DNA of 64,000 bases, taken from assembly GCA_964401385.1 (NCBI GenBank), contig CAYNYF010000002.1, forward strand, positions 29,478-93,477, written 5' to 3'. The stretch's first letter is position 1. Every line of letters begins with the position of its first letter. Below, piece by piece: positions 33,913 through 43,191 of this stretch. The notes under the pieces were generated by a model. It was not told the DNA's origin and did no database searches. It was given only the letters and a program-made list of their open reading frames with translations. The DNA is from CAYNYF01 sp964401385 (lineage in GTDB: Bacteria; Planctomycetota; Phycisphaerae; SM23-33). The position numbers and the translations under genes are program-made.

Positions 33913-34385
33913 CCGCCGGCCTCCAGCACCGCAAGCAGCTCCGCGATGGTCCTGCCCAGGACGGGATGGACCAGCTCGGCGGCGATCTCGGCCAGGGGGC
34001 GCAGCACGAAGTCGCGCTCGTGCATCCGGGGATGCGGCAGGACGAGCGTTTCACTTTCGGCGACCAAGTCATCGTACAGCAGCAGGTCCAGGTCGCACGT
34101 CCTTGGCCCCCAGCGCTGCTCCCGGCTGCGGTCGCGCCCGAGCTGCGCCTCCACCTCATGCAGCAGCGACAGCAGTTCCTCGGCCGTCAGGTCGGCGGCC
34201 AGCTCGGCGACGCCGTTGACATAAGCCCCCTGTCCGGGCGGCCCGAGAGGCTCGGTCTCGATCATCTGGCTGATGCGCTTGACGGTGACGTCGTCCCGCT
34301 GGTCGAGTATCGTCAACGCCTGAATCAGCGTCGCCGCCCGTGGCTCGATGTTGCTGCCGAAGGCAATGTATGCCACATGCGCCAT
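33909..34385 (-). CDS. folK: 2-amino-4-hydroxy-6-hydroxymethyldihydropteridine diphosphokinase
   Basis: 158 residues from the ATG at 34385. FolK transfers pyrophosphate from ATP to 6-hydroxymethyl-dihydropterin in folate synthesis. Seen: AYIAFGSNIEPRAATL, the ETEPLGPPGQGAYVNGVAEL segment, and the hallmark GPRTCDLDLLLYDD with metal-binding Asp residues, then LPHPRMHERDFVLRPLAEIA. An upstream in-frame extension to 34478 lacks similarity. The stop overlaps the kinase-gene start. Confidence 0.96.
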   Translation of the reverse strand: MAHVAYIAFGSNIEPRAATLIQALTILDQRDDVTVKRISQMIETEPLGPPGQGAYVNGVAELAADLTAEELLSLLHEVEAQLGRDRSREQRWGPRTCDLDLLLYDDLVAESETLVLPHPRMHERDFVLRPLAEIAAELVHPVLGRTIAELLAVLEAGG

Positions 34386-34428
34386 ATGAGGACGTCCGCA
34401 AACGGACCGGGCTCCGGCAAGTCTGCGT

Positions 34429-35589
34429 TCACAGCCTCCCCAGCCGGTCGATGGCCTCTTCGATCCGTTCAGTTTCAACAGTCAGCGCCGCGCGGAAGTA
34501 TCCCTCGCCCGGCGGGCCGAAGCCGACGCCGGGAATGAACACCACGTCCGCCCCGACCAGGCAGCGCTTGGCAAAGCTCATCGAGTCCACTCCGTTGGGG
34601 CATTTCGCCCAGACGTAGAAGGTGGCGGGCGAGCGGGCCACGTCGTAGCCGAGCCTGGCCAGGCCGTCGCAGAGGGCATCGCGCCGGGCCCGGTACAACT
34701 GGCGCTGCTGGCGCACTTCCTCGCGATCGTAGCCTTCCAGGGCGGCAACGCCCGCCCACTGGACGGCGTTGAACTGCCCGGAATCGACGTTGCCCTTGAC
34801 GGCCGCCAGGGCGGAGATGACCTCGGCGTTGCCGGCTACCCAGCCGATCCGCCAGCCGGTCATGTTGAAGGTCTTGCTGAGCGAGTGGACCTCCACCGCC
34901 ACGTCCCTGGCGCCCGGAACCTGGAATACGCTGGGCGGCGGCGACTCGAAGTACAGCTCGTTGTAGGCCGCGTCGGAGGCGACGATGATTTCGTGCGCCT
35001 TGGCCCAGGCTATGAGTCTTCGGTACCAGGCCAGATCGGCCACGGCCGCGGTGGGGTTGTTGGGGTAATTGACGTAGATGAGCTTGGCCTTGTCGGCGAC
35101 GGCCGGGGCGATCGCGTCGATGTCCGGCAGCCAGTGGTTCTCGGCCGTCAGCGCGAGGTACTCCGGGATTGCCCCGGCAAAGACAGCCGCCGAGTTGTAC
35201 ACCGGATAGCCCGGCCGGGGGACCAGGACGACCTCCTCGGGATTGACCACCGCCAACGGCAGGTGGGCGATGGCGTCCTTGGACCCAATGATGGTGATGA
35301 TCTCCGTGGTGGGCTCCAGCTCGACGCCGTAGCGCTTCTTCATGAACTCCGCGGCCGCTGAGCGGAACCGTGGCACGCCTTCGTCGAAAGGGTAGCGGTG
35401 GTTGGCCGGGTCTGCGACGGCCTTATTCATCGCCTCGATGATGAACTCGAACGTCGGGCGGTCCGGATCGCCCACGCCGAAGTTGATCACGTCCCGGCCG
35501 GCCGCGATGGCCTCGCGCTTCGCCCGGTCGATTTCCATGAACAGATACGGCGGCAATGCCTGCAAACGCTGCGATCTTTCCCAAGCCAT
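34429..35589 (-). CDS. dapL: PLP-dependent aminotransferase, LL-diaminopimelate aminotransferase-like
   Basis: 386 residues from the ATG at 35589 (GGAG upstream). Fold type I class I/II aminotransferase: INFGVGDPDRPT near residue 36, RYPFDEGVPRFRSA, YVNYPNNPTAAV, SDAAYNELYF and the PLP-lysine motif HSLSKTFNMTGWRIGW. These match the DapL group, which converts tetrahydrodipicolinate directly to LL-diaminopimelate for lysine and peptidoglycan. A related substrate (Ala, Asp or Glu/Met) cannot be excluded by eye. It is the first gene of the long minus-strand run and lies 43 bases before folK. Confidence 0.8.
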   Translation of the reverse strand: MAWERSQRLQALPPYLFMEIDRAKREAIAAGRDVINFGVGDPDRPTFEFIIEAMNKAVADPANHRYPFDEGVPRFRSAAAEFMKKRYGVELEPTTEIITIIGSKDAIAHLPLAVVNPEEVVLVPRPGYPVYNSAAVFAGAIPEYLALTAENHWLPDIDAIAPAVADKAKLIYVNYPNNPTAAVADLAWYRRLIAWAKAHEIIVASDAAYNELYFESPPPSVFQVPGARDVAVEVHSLSKTFNMTGWRIGWVAGNAEVISALAAVKGNVDSGQFNAVQWAGVAALEGYDREEVRQQRQLYRARRDALCDGLARLGYDVARSPATFYVWAKCPNGVDSMSFAKRCLVGADVVFIPGVGFGPPGEGYFRAALTVETERIEEAIDRLGRL

Positions 35590-35887
35590 TGCTTCGATCA
35601 CTCCTGTCCGGCAGAGAGGCCCCGCGCCCGCCTGGCGCGGAATGGGCATTGTAGCAGCGCCGGCACACAGGGCAAGAAGCGGCGTGGGGCAGCCCCGCCC
35701 CAGGCCGCGGGCGGGGATTGCGGCCTTTGCGCGGCAGCAAGATGCTGCTTGAGCTGCGTCCCGGGCAGACAGCACCTTCCATTTCTGCCCTGGCCGGACG
35801 AAAATGGAGGCCGTAGAGGTTCGGACTGGTGTGCACGGGCCGCAGATCGAGAAACCGGCAACCGAGGACTGCTTGAGGGAGCTTGCC

Positions 35888-36958
35888 ATGCGCGTGGCGA
35901 TGGTGGGTCTGCCATTTTCGGGCAAGAGTACGTTATTCGCGGCCGTGGCGGAGGCGGGGGGTTCGCAGGTGCACCTGGAGCGGGCCGACCAGGAGCACCT
36001 CGTTGTGGCCAAGGTCCCCGACGAGCGGCTGGACTGGATCGAGCAGCACTACAAGCCCAAGAAGCGCGCCAACGCCGAGCTGGAGTTTCTGGACGTGCCG
36101 GGGCTGGACCTGTCGACCGAGCCCGCCCGCCAGCGGGCGCGTGCCCACTGGCCGGCCGTCCGGGAGAGCGAGGCGATCGTCTTTGTCCTGCGGGACTTTC
36201 ACAGCGATTCCGTGCCGCCCTATCGCGACCGCGTGGACATGACGGCCGACCTGGAGGAGCTGCGGACCGAGATGCTCTTTTCCGACCTGGAGCAGGTGGT
36301 CGCCCGGATCGAAAAGCTCCAGGCCCGGCTGAAAAGGCCCAGCCCCGAGCGCGAGCAGGACGCCCGCGAGCTGGAACTGATGCAGCGCCTGCGCGAAACC
36401 TTGGAGGCCGAGAGGCCCCTTTCCGAGGCCGTCGCCAACGAGGCCGAGGAGAAGATGATCCGGGCGTTCGCCTTCCTGACGCTCAAGCCGGCGGTGGTGG
36501 TGGTCAACTGCGACGAGCAGGCCGGCGGCGCCGATCGGCCGGAACAGATCGCCGGCTGCAAGGCCGTGCACCTGTCAGGCAAGATCGAAGAGGAGATCGC
36601 CGCCCTGGCTGAGGACGATCGCGGGGAGTTCCTGGAGGCGATGGGCATCACCGAGCCCGCCCGCGACCGACTGATCCGCTGCTGCTACGAGGCGATGAAT
36701 CTGGTGAGCTTCTTCACGGTCAACCAGAACGAATGCCGGGCCCGGCCGGTGCCGGCCGGGACGGACGCGCTGACGGCGGCGGGGGAGATTCACACCGACA
36801 TGGCCCGCGGCTTCATCCGGGCCGAGGTGATTGCCTTCGAGGAGCTGCGCGCCGCCGGCGACGCCAAGGGCGCCCGCGCCGCCGGCAAGTTCCGCCTGGA
36901 AGGCAAGAGCTACGTCGTCCAGGACGGGGACGTGATCCAGTTTCGATTCAACGTCTAG
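35888..36958 (+). CDS. ychF: YchF-like ATPase (DUF933 family)
   Basis: 356 residues from the ATG at 35888 (GAGGGAG upstream). The N-terminal P-loop VGLPFSGKSTLFAA, the G3-type DVPGLD and the G4 variant VNCDE (NxxE rather than NKxD, the change that makes YchF prefer ATP) are seen, together with FLTLKPAVVVVNCD. A central coiled coil (EELRTEMLFSDLEQVVARIE to ERPLSEAV) is followed by the TGS-like end domain GEIHTDMARGFIRAEVI, with the family end QFRFNV. It binds ribosomes and acts in redox or translation control. It is divergent from E. coli YchF at the N-terminus. Confidence 0.88.
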   Translation: MRVAMVGLPFSGKSTLFAAVAEAGGSQVHLERADQEHLVVAKVPDERLDWIEQHYKPKKRANAELEFLDVPGLDLSTEPARQRARAHWPAVRESEAIVFVLRDFHSDSVPPYRDRVDMTADLEELRTEMLFSDLEQVVARIEKLQARLKRPSPEREQDARELELMQRLRETLEAERPLSEAVANEAEEKMIRAFAFLTLKPAVVVVNCDEQAGGADRPEQIAGCKAVHLSGKIEEEIAALAEDDRGEFLEAMGITEPARDRLIRCCYEAMNLVSFFTVNQNECRARPVPAGTDALTAAGEIHTDMARGFIRAEVIAFEELRAAGDAKGARAAGKFRLEGKSYVVQDGDVIQFRFNV

Positions 36959-36969
36959 CGGATGATGGG

Positions 36970-37719
36970 ATGTGTCTTTTGATCTGTCTTCACCGCCGCG
37001 ACGGCTCTTTGGTCATTGCCGCCAATCGCGATGAGCGCTACGACCGGCCGACACGGCCGCCGTTCGTGTGGGAGACTCACCCGCCCCTTCTGGCAGGTCG
37101 GGATGAGGTCGCCGGCGGCACCTGGCTGGCGCTGAGCGCCCGGGGCGTGGTCGCGGCCATCACCAACCGCCCGACGCTTGACGGGGATGACCCGACGCGC
37201 CCCTCGCGCGGCCAGCTCCCGCTGCTGGCATGCGGCTGCGACTCGGCCGCGTCGGCCCGGAGCGTTCTCCAGGAACACCTGAGGGCCGTCCGATACAACG
37301 GATTCAACCTTCTTGTCGCCGAAGCCGGCGAGGGGTTCGTGATTCAGTGTCCCGCCGCCCACGCCGCCATTGAGGACCTTCGGGTCGGGGTGCATGTTGT
37401 GGCCAACGGCGGATGGAATGACCCGTCGGACCCGCGCGTGGCCCGGGCGCGGACGCTGCTGGGCGAGCGGGAAATCTACGCGGCCCGGACCGACCGGGAC
37501 CCGGAGGTGATCGCCGACCTCCGGCGGATCTGTCGGGACCATCAAGGGGCTGCCGACCGGGGAACTTTGTGCATGCACGGCCAGTCGGCCGGGACGGTGA
37601 GTTCGACGATCATCGCCGTCGACGCCGACGGGCGCGTGCGGCGGCACCTGCACGCCGAAGGGCCGCCATGTCAGAGCGAATACCATGACCTCACCGAGCT
37701 TGCGCAATTTGGCGGTTAA
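36970..37719 (+). CDS. NRDE-family (TANGO2-like) protein
   Basis: 249 residues. The start MCLLICLHRRDG followed by VIAANRDERYDRPTRPP carries the NRDE motif at about residues 19-22. WLALSARGVVAAITNRP is also typical of the TANGO2/NRDE family of N-terminal-nucleophile-like proteins, where Cys2 may be the nucleophile after Met removal. Function is poorly known in bacteria; the eukaryotic relative is linked to lipid and heme handling. It lies 11 bases after the YchF-like gene on the same strand, so they may be co-transcribed. Confidence 0.87.
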   Translation: MCLLICLHRRDGSLVIAANRDERYDRPTRPPFVWETHPPLLAGRDEVAGGTWLALSARGVVAAITNRPTLDGDDPTRPSRGQLPLLACGCDSAASARSVLQEHLRAVRYNGFNLLVAEAGEGFVIQCPAAHAAIEDLRVGVHVVANGGWNDPSDPRVARARTLLGEREIYAARTDRDPEVIADLRRICRDHQGAADRGTLCMHGQSAGTVSSTIIAVDADGRVRRHLHAEGPPCQSEYHDLTELAQFGG

Positions 37720-37738
37720 TCGGCCAAGCTGATACAAT
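37709..37738 (+). promoter_or_regulatory. Possible extended -10 promoter for the AsmA-like gene
   Basis: TTGGCG at 37709-37714, an 18-base spacer and TACAAT at 37733-37738 preceded by TGA (extended -10). It sits mostly inside the end of the NRDE gene, 9 bases before the next start. Confidence 0.4.
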
Positions 37739-37746
37739 GCGACTCG

Positions 37747-40700
37747 ATGAGCGCGGGCGGTCAAACCAACGCGAAGTCTCGAACTCCCCGCCGCAGGCGT
37801 CGCTTGTGGCAGAGAATCATCCGCGCGGCCGTGTGGGTGGGGGTGGTCCTGGCGGTGCTGTATGCGACGCTGCCGTGGTGGCTTCCGAAACAGTTCCTGG
37901 CCGACAGGGTTGCCGCTTCCCTGGGCGCCGAGCTGGGCCTGCCGGTGAAAATCGGGCGGATGACGATCTCCTGGCGCGACGGCATCAGCATCGAGGGGTT
38001 CCGCATCGGCTGCGACGAATCCTTCGGCGGCGGAGACATGGTGGTCGTCGGGTCTATGCGGTGCGACTTTTCACCGATCCGCCTCATCGTGGAGCAGCGG
38101 ATGAGGTGGGTGGAGATGACCGACGCCGAACTCCGCGCCGTGATCAATGAGCGCGGGGAGGTGAACCTGGCGGCGCTGGAGCGGGGGAATCGGTTCTATC
38201 CGCCGGAACATCTGACGGTGCGCCGGGCGCGGGCCACGGTTCAACTGCCCCGGCACGATCGGCTGCTGTGTCTGAGCGTGTCCGATCTGGAATACCGGGC
38301 CGGTAGATTGCAGACCCTCGGCCGGATCACCATGTCGGCCGTGCTGGACCAGAGTGGGCCGGACGCGCCGGTGGCGCTGCTGGCATCGGCCGGCGGCGCG
38401 CAAGGGCAAATCGGTGACGCAGCGGCGCCCGGCAAGGCCAGCGGGCCGGTGGCCGCGACCTGTGGTTTCCGTTTCGCCGGGGTGGACATTGCCCAGTTGA
38501 ACCTGACGCTGCTGCTGGGCCTGCCGCTGGAGCGGCTCAATGGGTGGGGCTCGGGCCGGCTGGACTGTCGAATTAGCCGCTCCGGAAGGGTGGATGACTT
38601 CTCGTTCCTGGTGCGCGTCAAGGACCTGGATGCCCAACCCGTCGGCGGCCCGACCCTGCCGGTAATCGAGCAGGCCGAGGTGCGCGTGGTAGGTGCCTAC
38701 GACCCGCTGACGAACCGCGCTGACATTCAGACCGTCCGCATCCGCCTGCCCGGAGTGGAGCTGGAGGCCAACGGCAGCATGGGCGCCGACGTCCTTCGCG
38801 GAAACCTGGAAGCGGTGCAGTTTCTTGAGATGGACGGGAAGGTCAACCCCAACACGCTGGCGGCGTTGTGTGCCTGGGAGGCGCCGGGCGGGCTGGCCGT
38901 CGATGGTGACGTCGAAGTGCACGTGAGGCTGTCAGAGCGGGAGCAGCGGTTTTCCTGGGAGGCGAAGCTGGACGCCACGGCCGCGCGCGTGCTGGCGGGA
39001 GGCCGCGTCGTCAAGCGCAACCAGCGAAAGCTTGCCGTGGAACTCGAAGGCTCCTTCGAAAAGCGGACGAGGGAGTTTTTGGGCGATCGGGCTGACGTCC
39101 GCATCGGCAGGAACCTCTTTTCCTGCCGGAAGGCGGTGGAAAACGTCCAGCAGCTATTGAGCGAACTGAGTCAAGCCGGTCGATCCATCACCACGGCCGC
39201 GGCCTTGGAGGGCATCACCAACCTGGACTGGAATGGCTCCTGGGAGATCGTCGAGCTGGATTCGCTGCTGGAGCTGGTCGGCGGCGCGCCTCACAGGAAC
39301 GTGGAGCTGGAGGGGCAAATCCTCGGGCAGTGGTTCATCCAGCGCGGCGGGACGGTCAGATTGGAAGGCGTGCGCGTGCCGGCGGAAACGCGGCTGTCGG
39401 CGGGCAAGTGGTTCGTCAAGCCGCCCGGCCAGCCAATGCGCCTGGCCGCCTCCGCGGTGATCCGCACGGACCCGGCCGGGCTCGGCGAGGTGCATCTTGC
39501 CGCTGACGCCGGCGGGGCCCGCGTGAGCCTGGACGAGGCGGAGCTGACCTTTTCCGACGCCGCCGGGCCGGGCGGTATGCCATTCGTCGAAGCGAAGGGC
39601 AGGTACGGCTTTCGAGACGCCGCGGCCCTGTTGGCCTGCGTTCCCGCGGCCGAGGCTTGGCGGGGGCGGGTCGGGGGCGACCTCAGCGGAGAGTTCAGGG
39701 CCATCCTCTCGGCGTCGTTCCTCCGGCTGCGGGTCGAGGCCAACGCGACTCAGTTGGAGGCATCCGTTGGGGACATCTTTCGAAAGCGCGCCGGTCAACT
39801 GGCCGACGTCGCGGTGGACTTCCAGGCCGACGCCAGCCTGTCTGCCGCGTTCGCCAGGCGGCTGACGGTACACGCCGACCTGGGCTCGGCCAAGCTGGAG
39901 ACTTACCTGTCCTTCCCGCGGGCAGGCACGGCCGGCGGGGAGGTTCGCTGCGCGGCGCGGCTGTCAGTCTCAGACGCCGGCGGGCTGTTGCAGAGGATTC
40001 CGGCCGCTCGGGGCCTGCTGGAGGCCGTCAAGGTCGGCGGCTCGACCGTGCTGTCCCTTGAGGGGCGGATTTCCCAGCGGGCCGTCACGGGGGAGCTGAG
40101 ATGCGACGCTGACGACCTCGAACTCACCTGGCCGGGGGGCAAGAGGAGCAAAGCGCGGGGCAAGCCGCTGCGCGTCCGCCTGGCCGGAGCGATCGACGAC
40201 GCGTCGGCCACGATCGACCTGCTGTCAATCGATCTGGGGCGGTCTTCAGTTTCGCTCAGCGGCACGGTCGCCCCGGCCGCGTCAGAAAAGCTTCCGCCGG
40301 AGCGGCAGTGGTGGCCGCCGCCGGGTGTGGCGGGAGTGAATTTCACGCTGCGCGGGCGGTTCGTGCTGGACTCGGCACTGAGGGCATTGCTGCCGGAGCT
40401 TGACAGGCAGGCCAAACGCCTGGGGCTCACCGGCGCCGTCCGAACGAAGATGGATATTCGCGGCGATGCCAGGGGCCTCGACCTGGACGGCGACTTCGAC
40501 GCCGTCGACCTGGCCGTGGCAAGCGACAAGTCATTCGTCAAGCCGGCCGGCGAGACCGCCCGCGGGACGTTCGAGCTGACGGTGCCCGCGGAGCCCGCCC
40601 GGGTTCGTCTGCGGAATCTGTTCCTGGACACGGGGGCGTTTCAAGCCACTGCCGACGGCTCCTGGCCGCTGCTGAGCGATAAGCCGCTCGAGGCACACCT

Positions 40701-42093
40701 GGCGGTGAATGTTCCCGACCTCCGCCGGCTGGCCGGTTGCGTGCCGGAGCTGGCCGCCTACAGGCCCGCCGGCGCGGTCTTCGCCGAGTGCGAGCTTCAG
40801 CGCCGCGGTGGCCGCGACTGGTTCAAGTACATCACGATCAAGGCCCGGAACGTCACGGCTACGTACCGGGACGCCCCGTGCCGGCTGGACGGCACGCTGC
40901 TGCTGGAAAACGCGGAGCTGGCCGGCGAGGCAACCAAGATCGGACGGGTCTTCACCGATTCACTGTTGGTTGTCGTCGGAAAGAGCCGCGGCTATCTGAT
41001 CGCCGACGTCCGCAAGCCGACCGAATCGCCGACCGGCGAGCTGGCACTGCTGGCCGGCAACCTGGACATATACGAACTCCAGGGCCTCGGCGGGCTTCCA
41101 AAGCCGCCGGAGAGGGCCGGGCCCGGGCCGGTGACGCCGGAAGACAGAAAGGCATTGACCAGGCGGGCCGACCGGCTCATCGCGGAGGCGGCGAAGCTGC
41201 TGGCCTCGGCCGATCTCCGCTGTCGTGTTGAGGCCGGTCGCCTGTCGTACTTCGACCCGTTCGTCAAGTCGTTCTACGAAGTCCACGCCCTGGTCGCACA
41301 GACCAGCGCAAAAGACGGAGCCATCGAAGGCAGCTTCCGTTGCGGCCTGAACGGCGGGCTGATGAAACAGAGATTCATGGTCGATCTGAACCGTCGGCCC
41401 GCCCGGGCGCTGACGCAGGCCGAGTATAGCCAGATCATGGCCAGCGAGAGCATGCTGGCCCAACTGGCCCAGGAGTTTCCCGGCAACGTCTTCCGGGGCG
41501 ATTTCAACCGCACCGAGGAGATCACGTGCGGGCTGCGCGAGTTGGTGATGCAGTCGCTGGACCCACGGCACCGGGCCGTAAGAGTGGGCACGTCCACGAC
41601 GATCACCGAGGACGGCCACATCCGCGGGCGGGCCGCCCCGAAGTTCATGACGCGTTTCTTCCCCGGGCTGAACCTCGCCACCTACCGCTACCGCCGGATG
41701 ACCGGGTATGCCGAGTACCTGCCGGACGACTCGGCCCGCAACGATATGATCTTCTCCGGAGCCAACTACGATATGTTCATCGAGGGCACTACCGATGCGA
41801 ATCGCATCGGACGATACACCATTGGGCTGATCCTCCTGGGCACGCCGCAGACCGCGACCTTCCAGCACCGCTTCCGGCAGGGGCGCATCCCCGTTCTGAA
41901 ATTCAAGGCGCGCATCGAGGGCGGAAAGTTTTACGACGAGGAGGTGTGGTACCCGCTGCCGACGGAAACGGCGTACAAGCTCTTCCTGGAGAACAACATC
42001 TTCTATCGGCTGTGGCTCGCGGCCAGACACAAGCCCCGTGCCGGCGCGATCATCAATGGGAAGGTGTCCAGCTCGACCGACCGGGGAGGGTAG
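37747..42093 (+). CDS. Large AsmA-like envelope protein
   Basis: 1448 residues. A cytoplasmic basic leader (SRTPRRRRRLWQRII) and one membrane helix (AVWVGVVLAVLYATLPWWL, about residues 27-45) are followed by a very long, beta-strand-rich periplasmic region. Repeated segments begin KIGRMTISWRDGISIEGFRI, the hallmark of AsmA/TamB-type repeat beta-groove proteins, and the C-terminal part is also AsmA-like (GEITCGLRELVMQSLDP region, then GHIRGRAAPKFMTRF). Such proteins bridge the envelope and move phospholipids between membranes; that role is inferred from the family. Ordinary GC usage throughout, with no frameshift. Confidence 0.8.
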   Translation: MSAGGQTNAKSRTPRRRRRLWQRIIRAAVWVGVVLAVLYATLPWWLPKQFLADRVAASLGAELGLPVKIGRMTISWRDGISIEGFRIGCDESFGGGDMVVVGSMRCDFSPIRLIVEQRMRWVEMTDAELRAVINERGEVNLAALERGNRFYPPEHLTVRRARATVQLPRHDRLLCLSVSDLEYRAGRLQTLGRITMSAVLDQSGPDAPVALLASAGGAQGQIGDAAAPGKASGPVAATCGFRFAGVDIAQLNLTLLLGLPLERLNGWGSGRLDCRISRSGRVDDFSFLVRVKDLDAQPVGGPTLPVIEQAEVRVVGAYDPLTNRADIQTVRIRLPGVELEANGSMGADVLRGNLEAVQFLEMDGKVNPNTLAALCAWEAPGGLAVDGDVEVHVRLSEREQRFSWEAKLDATAARVLAGGRVVKRNQRKLAVELEGSFEKRTREFLGDRADVRIGRNLFSCRKAVENVQQLLSELSQAGRSITTAAALEGITNLDWNGSWEIVELDSLLELVGGAPHRNVELEGQILGQWFIQRGGTVRLEGVRVPAETRLSAGKWFVKPPGQPMRLAASAVIRTDPAGLGEVHLAADAGGARVSLDEAELTFSDAAGPGGMPFVEAKGRYGFRDAAALLACVPAAEAWRGRVGGDLSGEFRAILSASFLRLRVEANATQLEASVGDIFRKRAGQLADVAVDFQADASLSAAFARRLTVHADLGSAKLETYLSFPRAGTAGGEVRCAARLSVSDAGGLLQRIPAARGLLEAVKVGGSTVLSLEGRISQRAVTGELRCDADDLELTWPGGKRSKARGKPLRVRLAGAIDDASATIDLLSIDLGRSSVSLSGTVAPAASEKLPPERQWWPPPGVAGVNFTLRGRFVLDSALRALLPELDRQAKRLGLTGAVRTKMDIRGDARGLDLDGDFDAVDLAVASDKSFVKPAGETARGTFELTVPAEPARVRLRNLFLDTGAFQATADGSWPLLSDKPLEAHLAVNVPDLRRLAGCVPELAAYRPAGAVFAECELQRRGGRDWFKYITIKARNVTATYRDAPCRLDGTLLLENAELAGEATKIGRVFTDSLLVVVGKSRGYLIADVRKPTESPTGELALLAGNLDIYELQGLGGLPKPPERAGPGPVTPEDRKALTRRADRLIAEAAKLLASADLRCRVEAGRLSYFDPFVKSFYEVHALVAQTSAKDGAIEGSFRCGLNGGLMKQRFMVDLNRRPARALTQAEYSQIMASESMLAQLAQEFPGNVFRGDFNRTEEITCGLRELVMQSLDPRHRAVRVGTSTTITEDGHIRGRAAPKFMTRFFPGLNLATYRYRRMTGYAEYLPDDSARNDMIFSGANYDMFIEGTTDANRIGRYTIGLILLGTPQTATFQHRFRQGRIPVLKFKARIEGGKFYDEEVWYPLPTETAYKLFLENNIFYRLWLAARHKPRAGAIINGKVSSSTDRGG

Positions 42094-42239
42094 CGGCGGT
42101 GGGGCGGCCGGCGTAACCGGAAGCGTTGACAAAAGCTCGTTGCATTGCCGATGCCTATGCGGAAGAATTCGGCCGGCGGCGGTTACGTGGAACTGTCGCA
42201 GCAAAGCCAGCGCCAGCAAGAGAGGAAAAGTGCAAGACA

Positions 42240-43157
42240 ATGTTCAAGGACATCATCACACGGCATCCGGCCAATCCGATCCTGACGGCCGACGACATCC
42301 CCGGTGGGGCCAGCTCGGTCTTCAACAGCGCCCTGGTACGGCACAAGGGGAAAATCGTGGCCCTGCTGCGGGTCGAGAAGCGGGACGGAACACAGTCGAT
42401 CCGTTACGGTGAGAGCGCCGACGGGCTGCGCTTCGACATCACCGACGAGGTGCTGCTGTCGCCCACCGCCGAGCCGTTCCTGACCTACCAGGAGGCGATC
42501 TACGACCCGCGCATCACCCGGATCGAGGGCACCTATTACGTCACCTACGCTTGTGAGAATCGGTTCGGCTGCCAGATCGGGCTGGACCGCAGCAGGGATC
42601 TCAAGCGCTGGGAGAAGATGGAGGTCATTGCCGAGCCGGACAACCGCAACATAGTGCTGTTTCCCGAAAAGATCAACGGGCTGTACTGCCGGCTGGACCG
42701 GCCCTTCAGCGGGCAGCAGGGAGGCGTGTGGGTGAGCTACTCGCCCGACCTGATCTTCTGGGGCAGGCACCGGAACATCATGGAGTCGCGCAGGTTCCAC
42801 TGGGACCGGGGCAAGATCGGACCGGGCGCCCCGCCGATCAAGACCGAAAAGGGCTGGCTGATCATCTATCACGGCACCACGCCCTACTGCAACGGTCTGG
42901 TGTATCGGCTCGGCCTGGCCTTGCTGGATCTGGAAGATCCCACCCGGGTCCTGGGCCGGCCGCCGCAATACCTGCTCACTCCCACCGAGCCTTACGAACG
43001 CGTCGGCGACGTGCCGAACGTGTGTTTTGCCTGTGCGGCCATCCCCAGCGAGGACGGCGAAAAGGTCGACATCTATTACGGCGGGGCCGACACGTGCCTG
43101 TGCCTGGCCACCGCCAGGATCGACGACCTGGTCGAGGCCTGTTTGAAGTCGAGCTGA
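42240..43157 (+). CDS. GH130-family glycoside phosphorylase/hydrolase
   Basis: 305 residues from the ATG at 42240. The five-bladed propeller pattern of GH130 (mannosyl-glucose and mannooligosaccharide phosphorylases) is visible: RHPANPILTADDIP, FNSALVRHKGKIVALLRVE, AIYDPRITRIEGTYYVTYA, KIGPGAPPIKTEKGWLIIYHG and DVPNVCFACAAI. The acidic residue of YDPRIT is the usual catalytic Asp. Which linkage it cleaves is not decided. No signal peptide, so it acts on sugars inside the cell. It follows the AsmA-like gene by 146 bases. Confidence 0.92.
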   Translation: MFKDIITRHPANPILTADDIPGGASSVFNSALVRHKGKIVALLRVEKRDGTQSIRYGESADGLRFDITDEVLLSPTAEPFLTYQEAIYDPRITRIEGTYYVTYACENRFGCQIGLDRSRDLKRWEKMEVIAEPDNRNIVLFPEKINGLYCRLDRPFSGQQGGVWVSYSPDLIFWGRHRNIMESRRFHWDRGKIGPGAPPIKTEKGWLIIYHGTTPYCNGLVYRLGLALLDLEDPTRVLGRPPQYLLTPTEPYERVGDVPNVCFACAAIPSEDGEKVDIYYGGADTCLCLATARIDDLVEACLKSS

Positions 43158-43191
43158 CAGGCGCGGCCCAGGCCGGCACGAGAGACAAACC

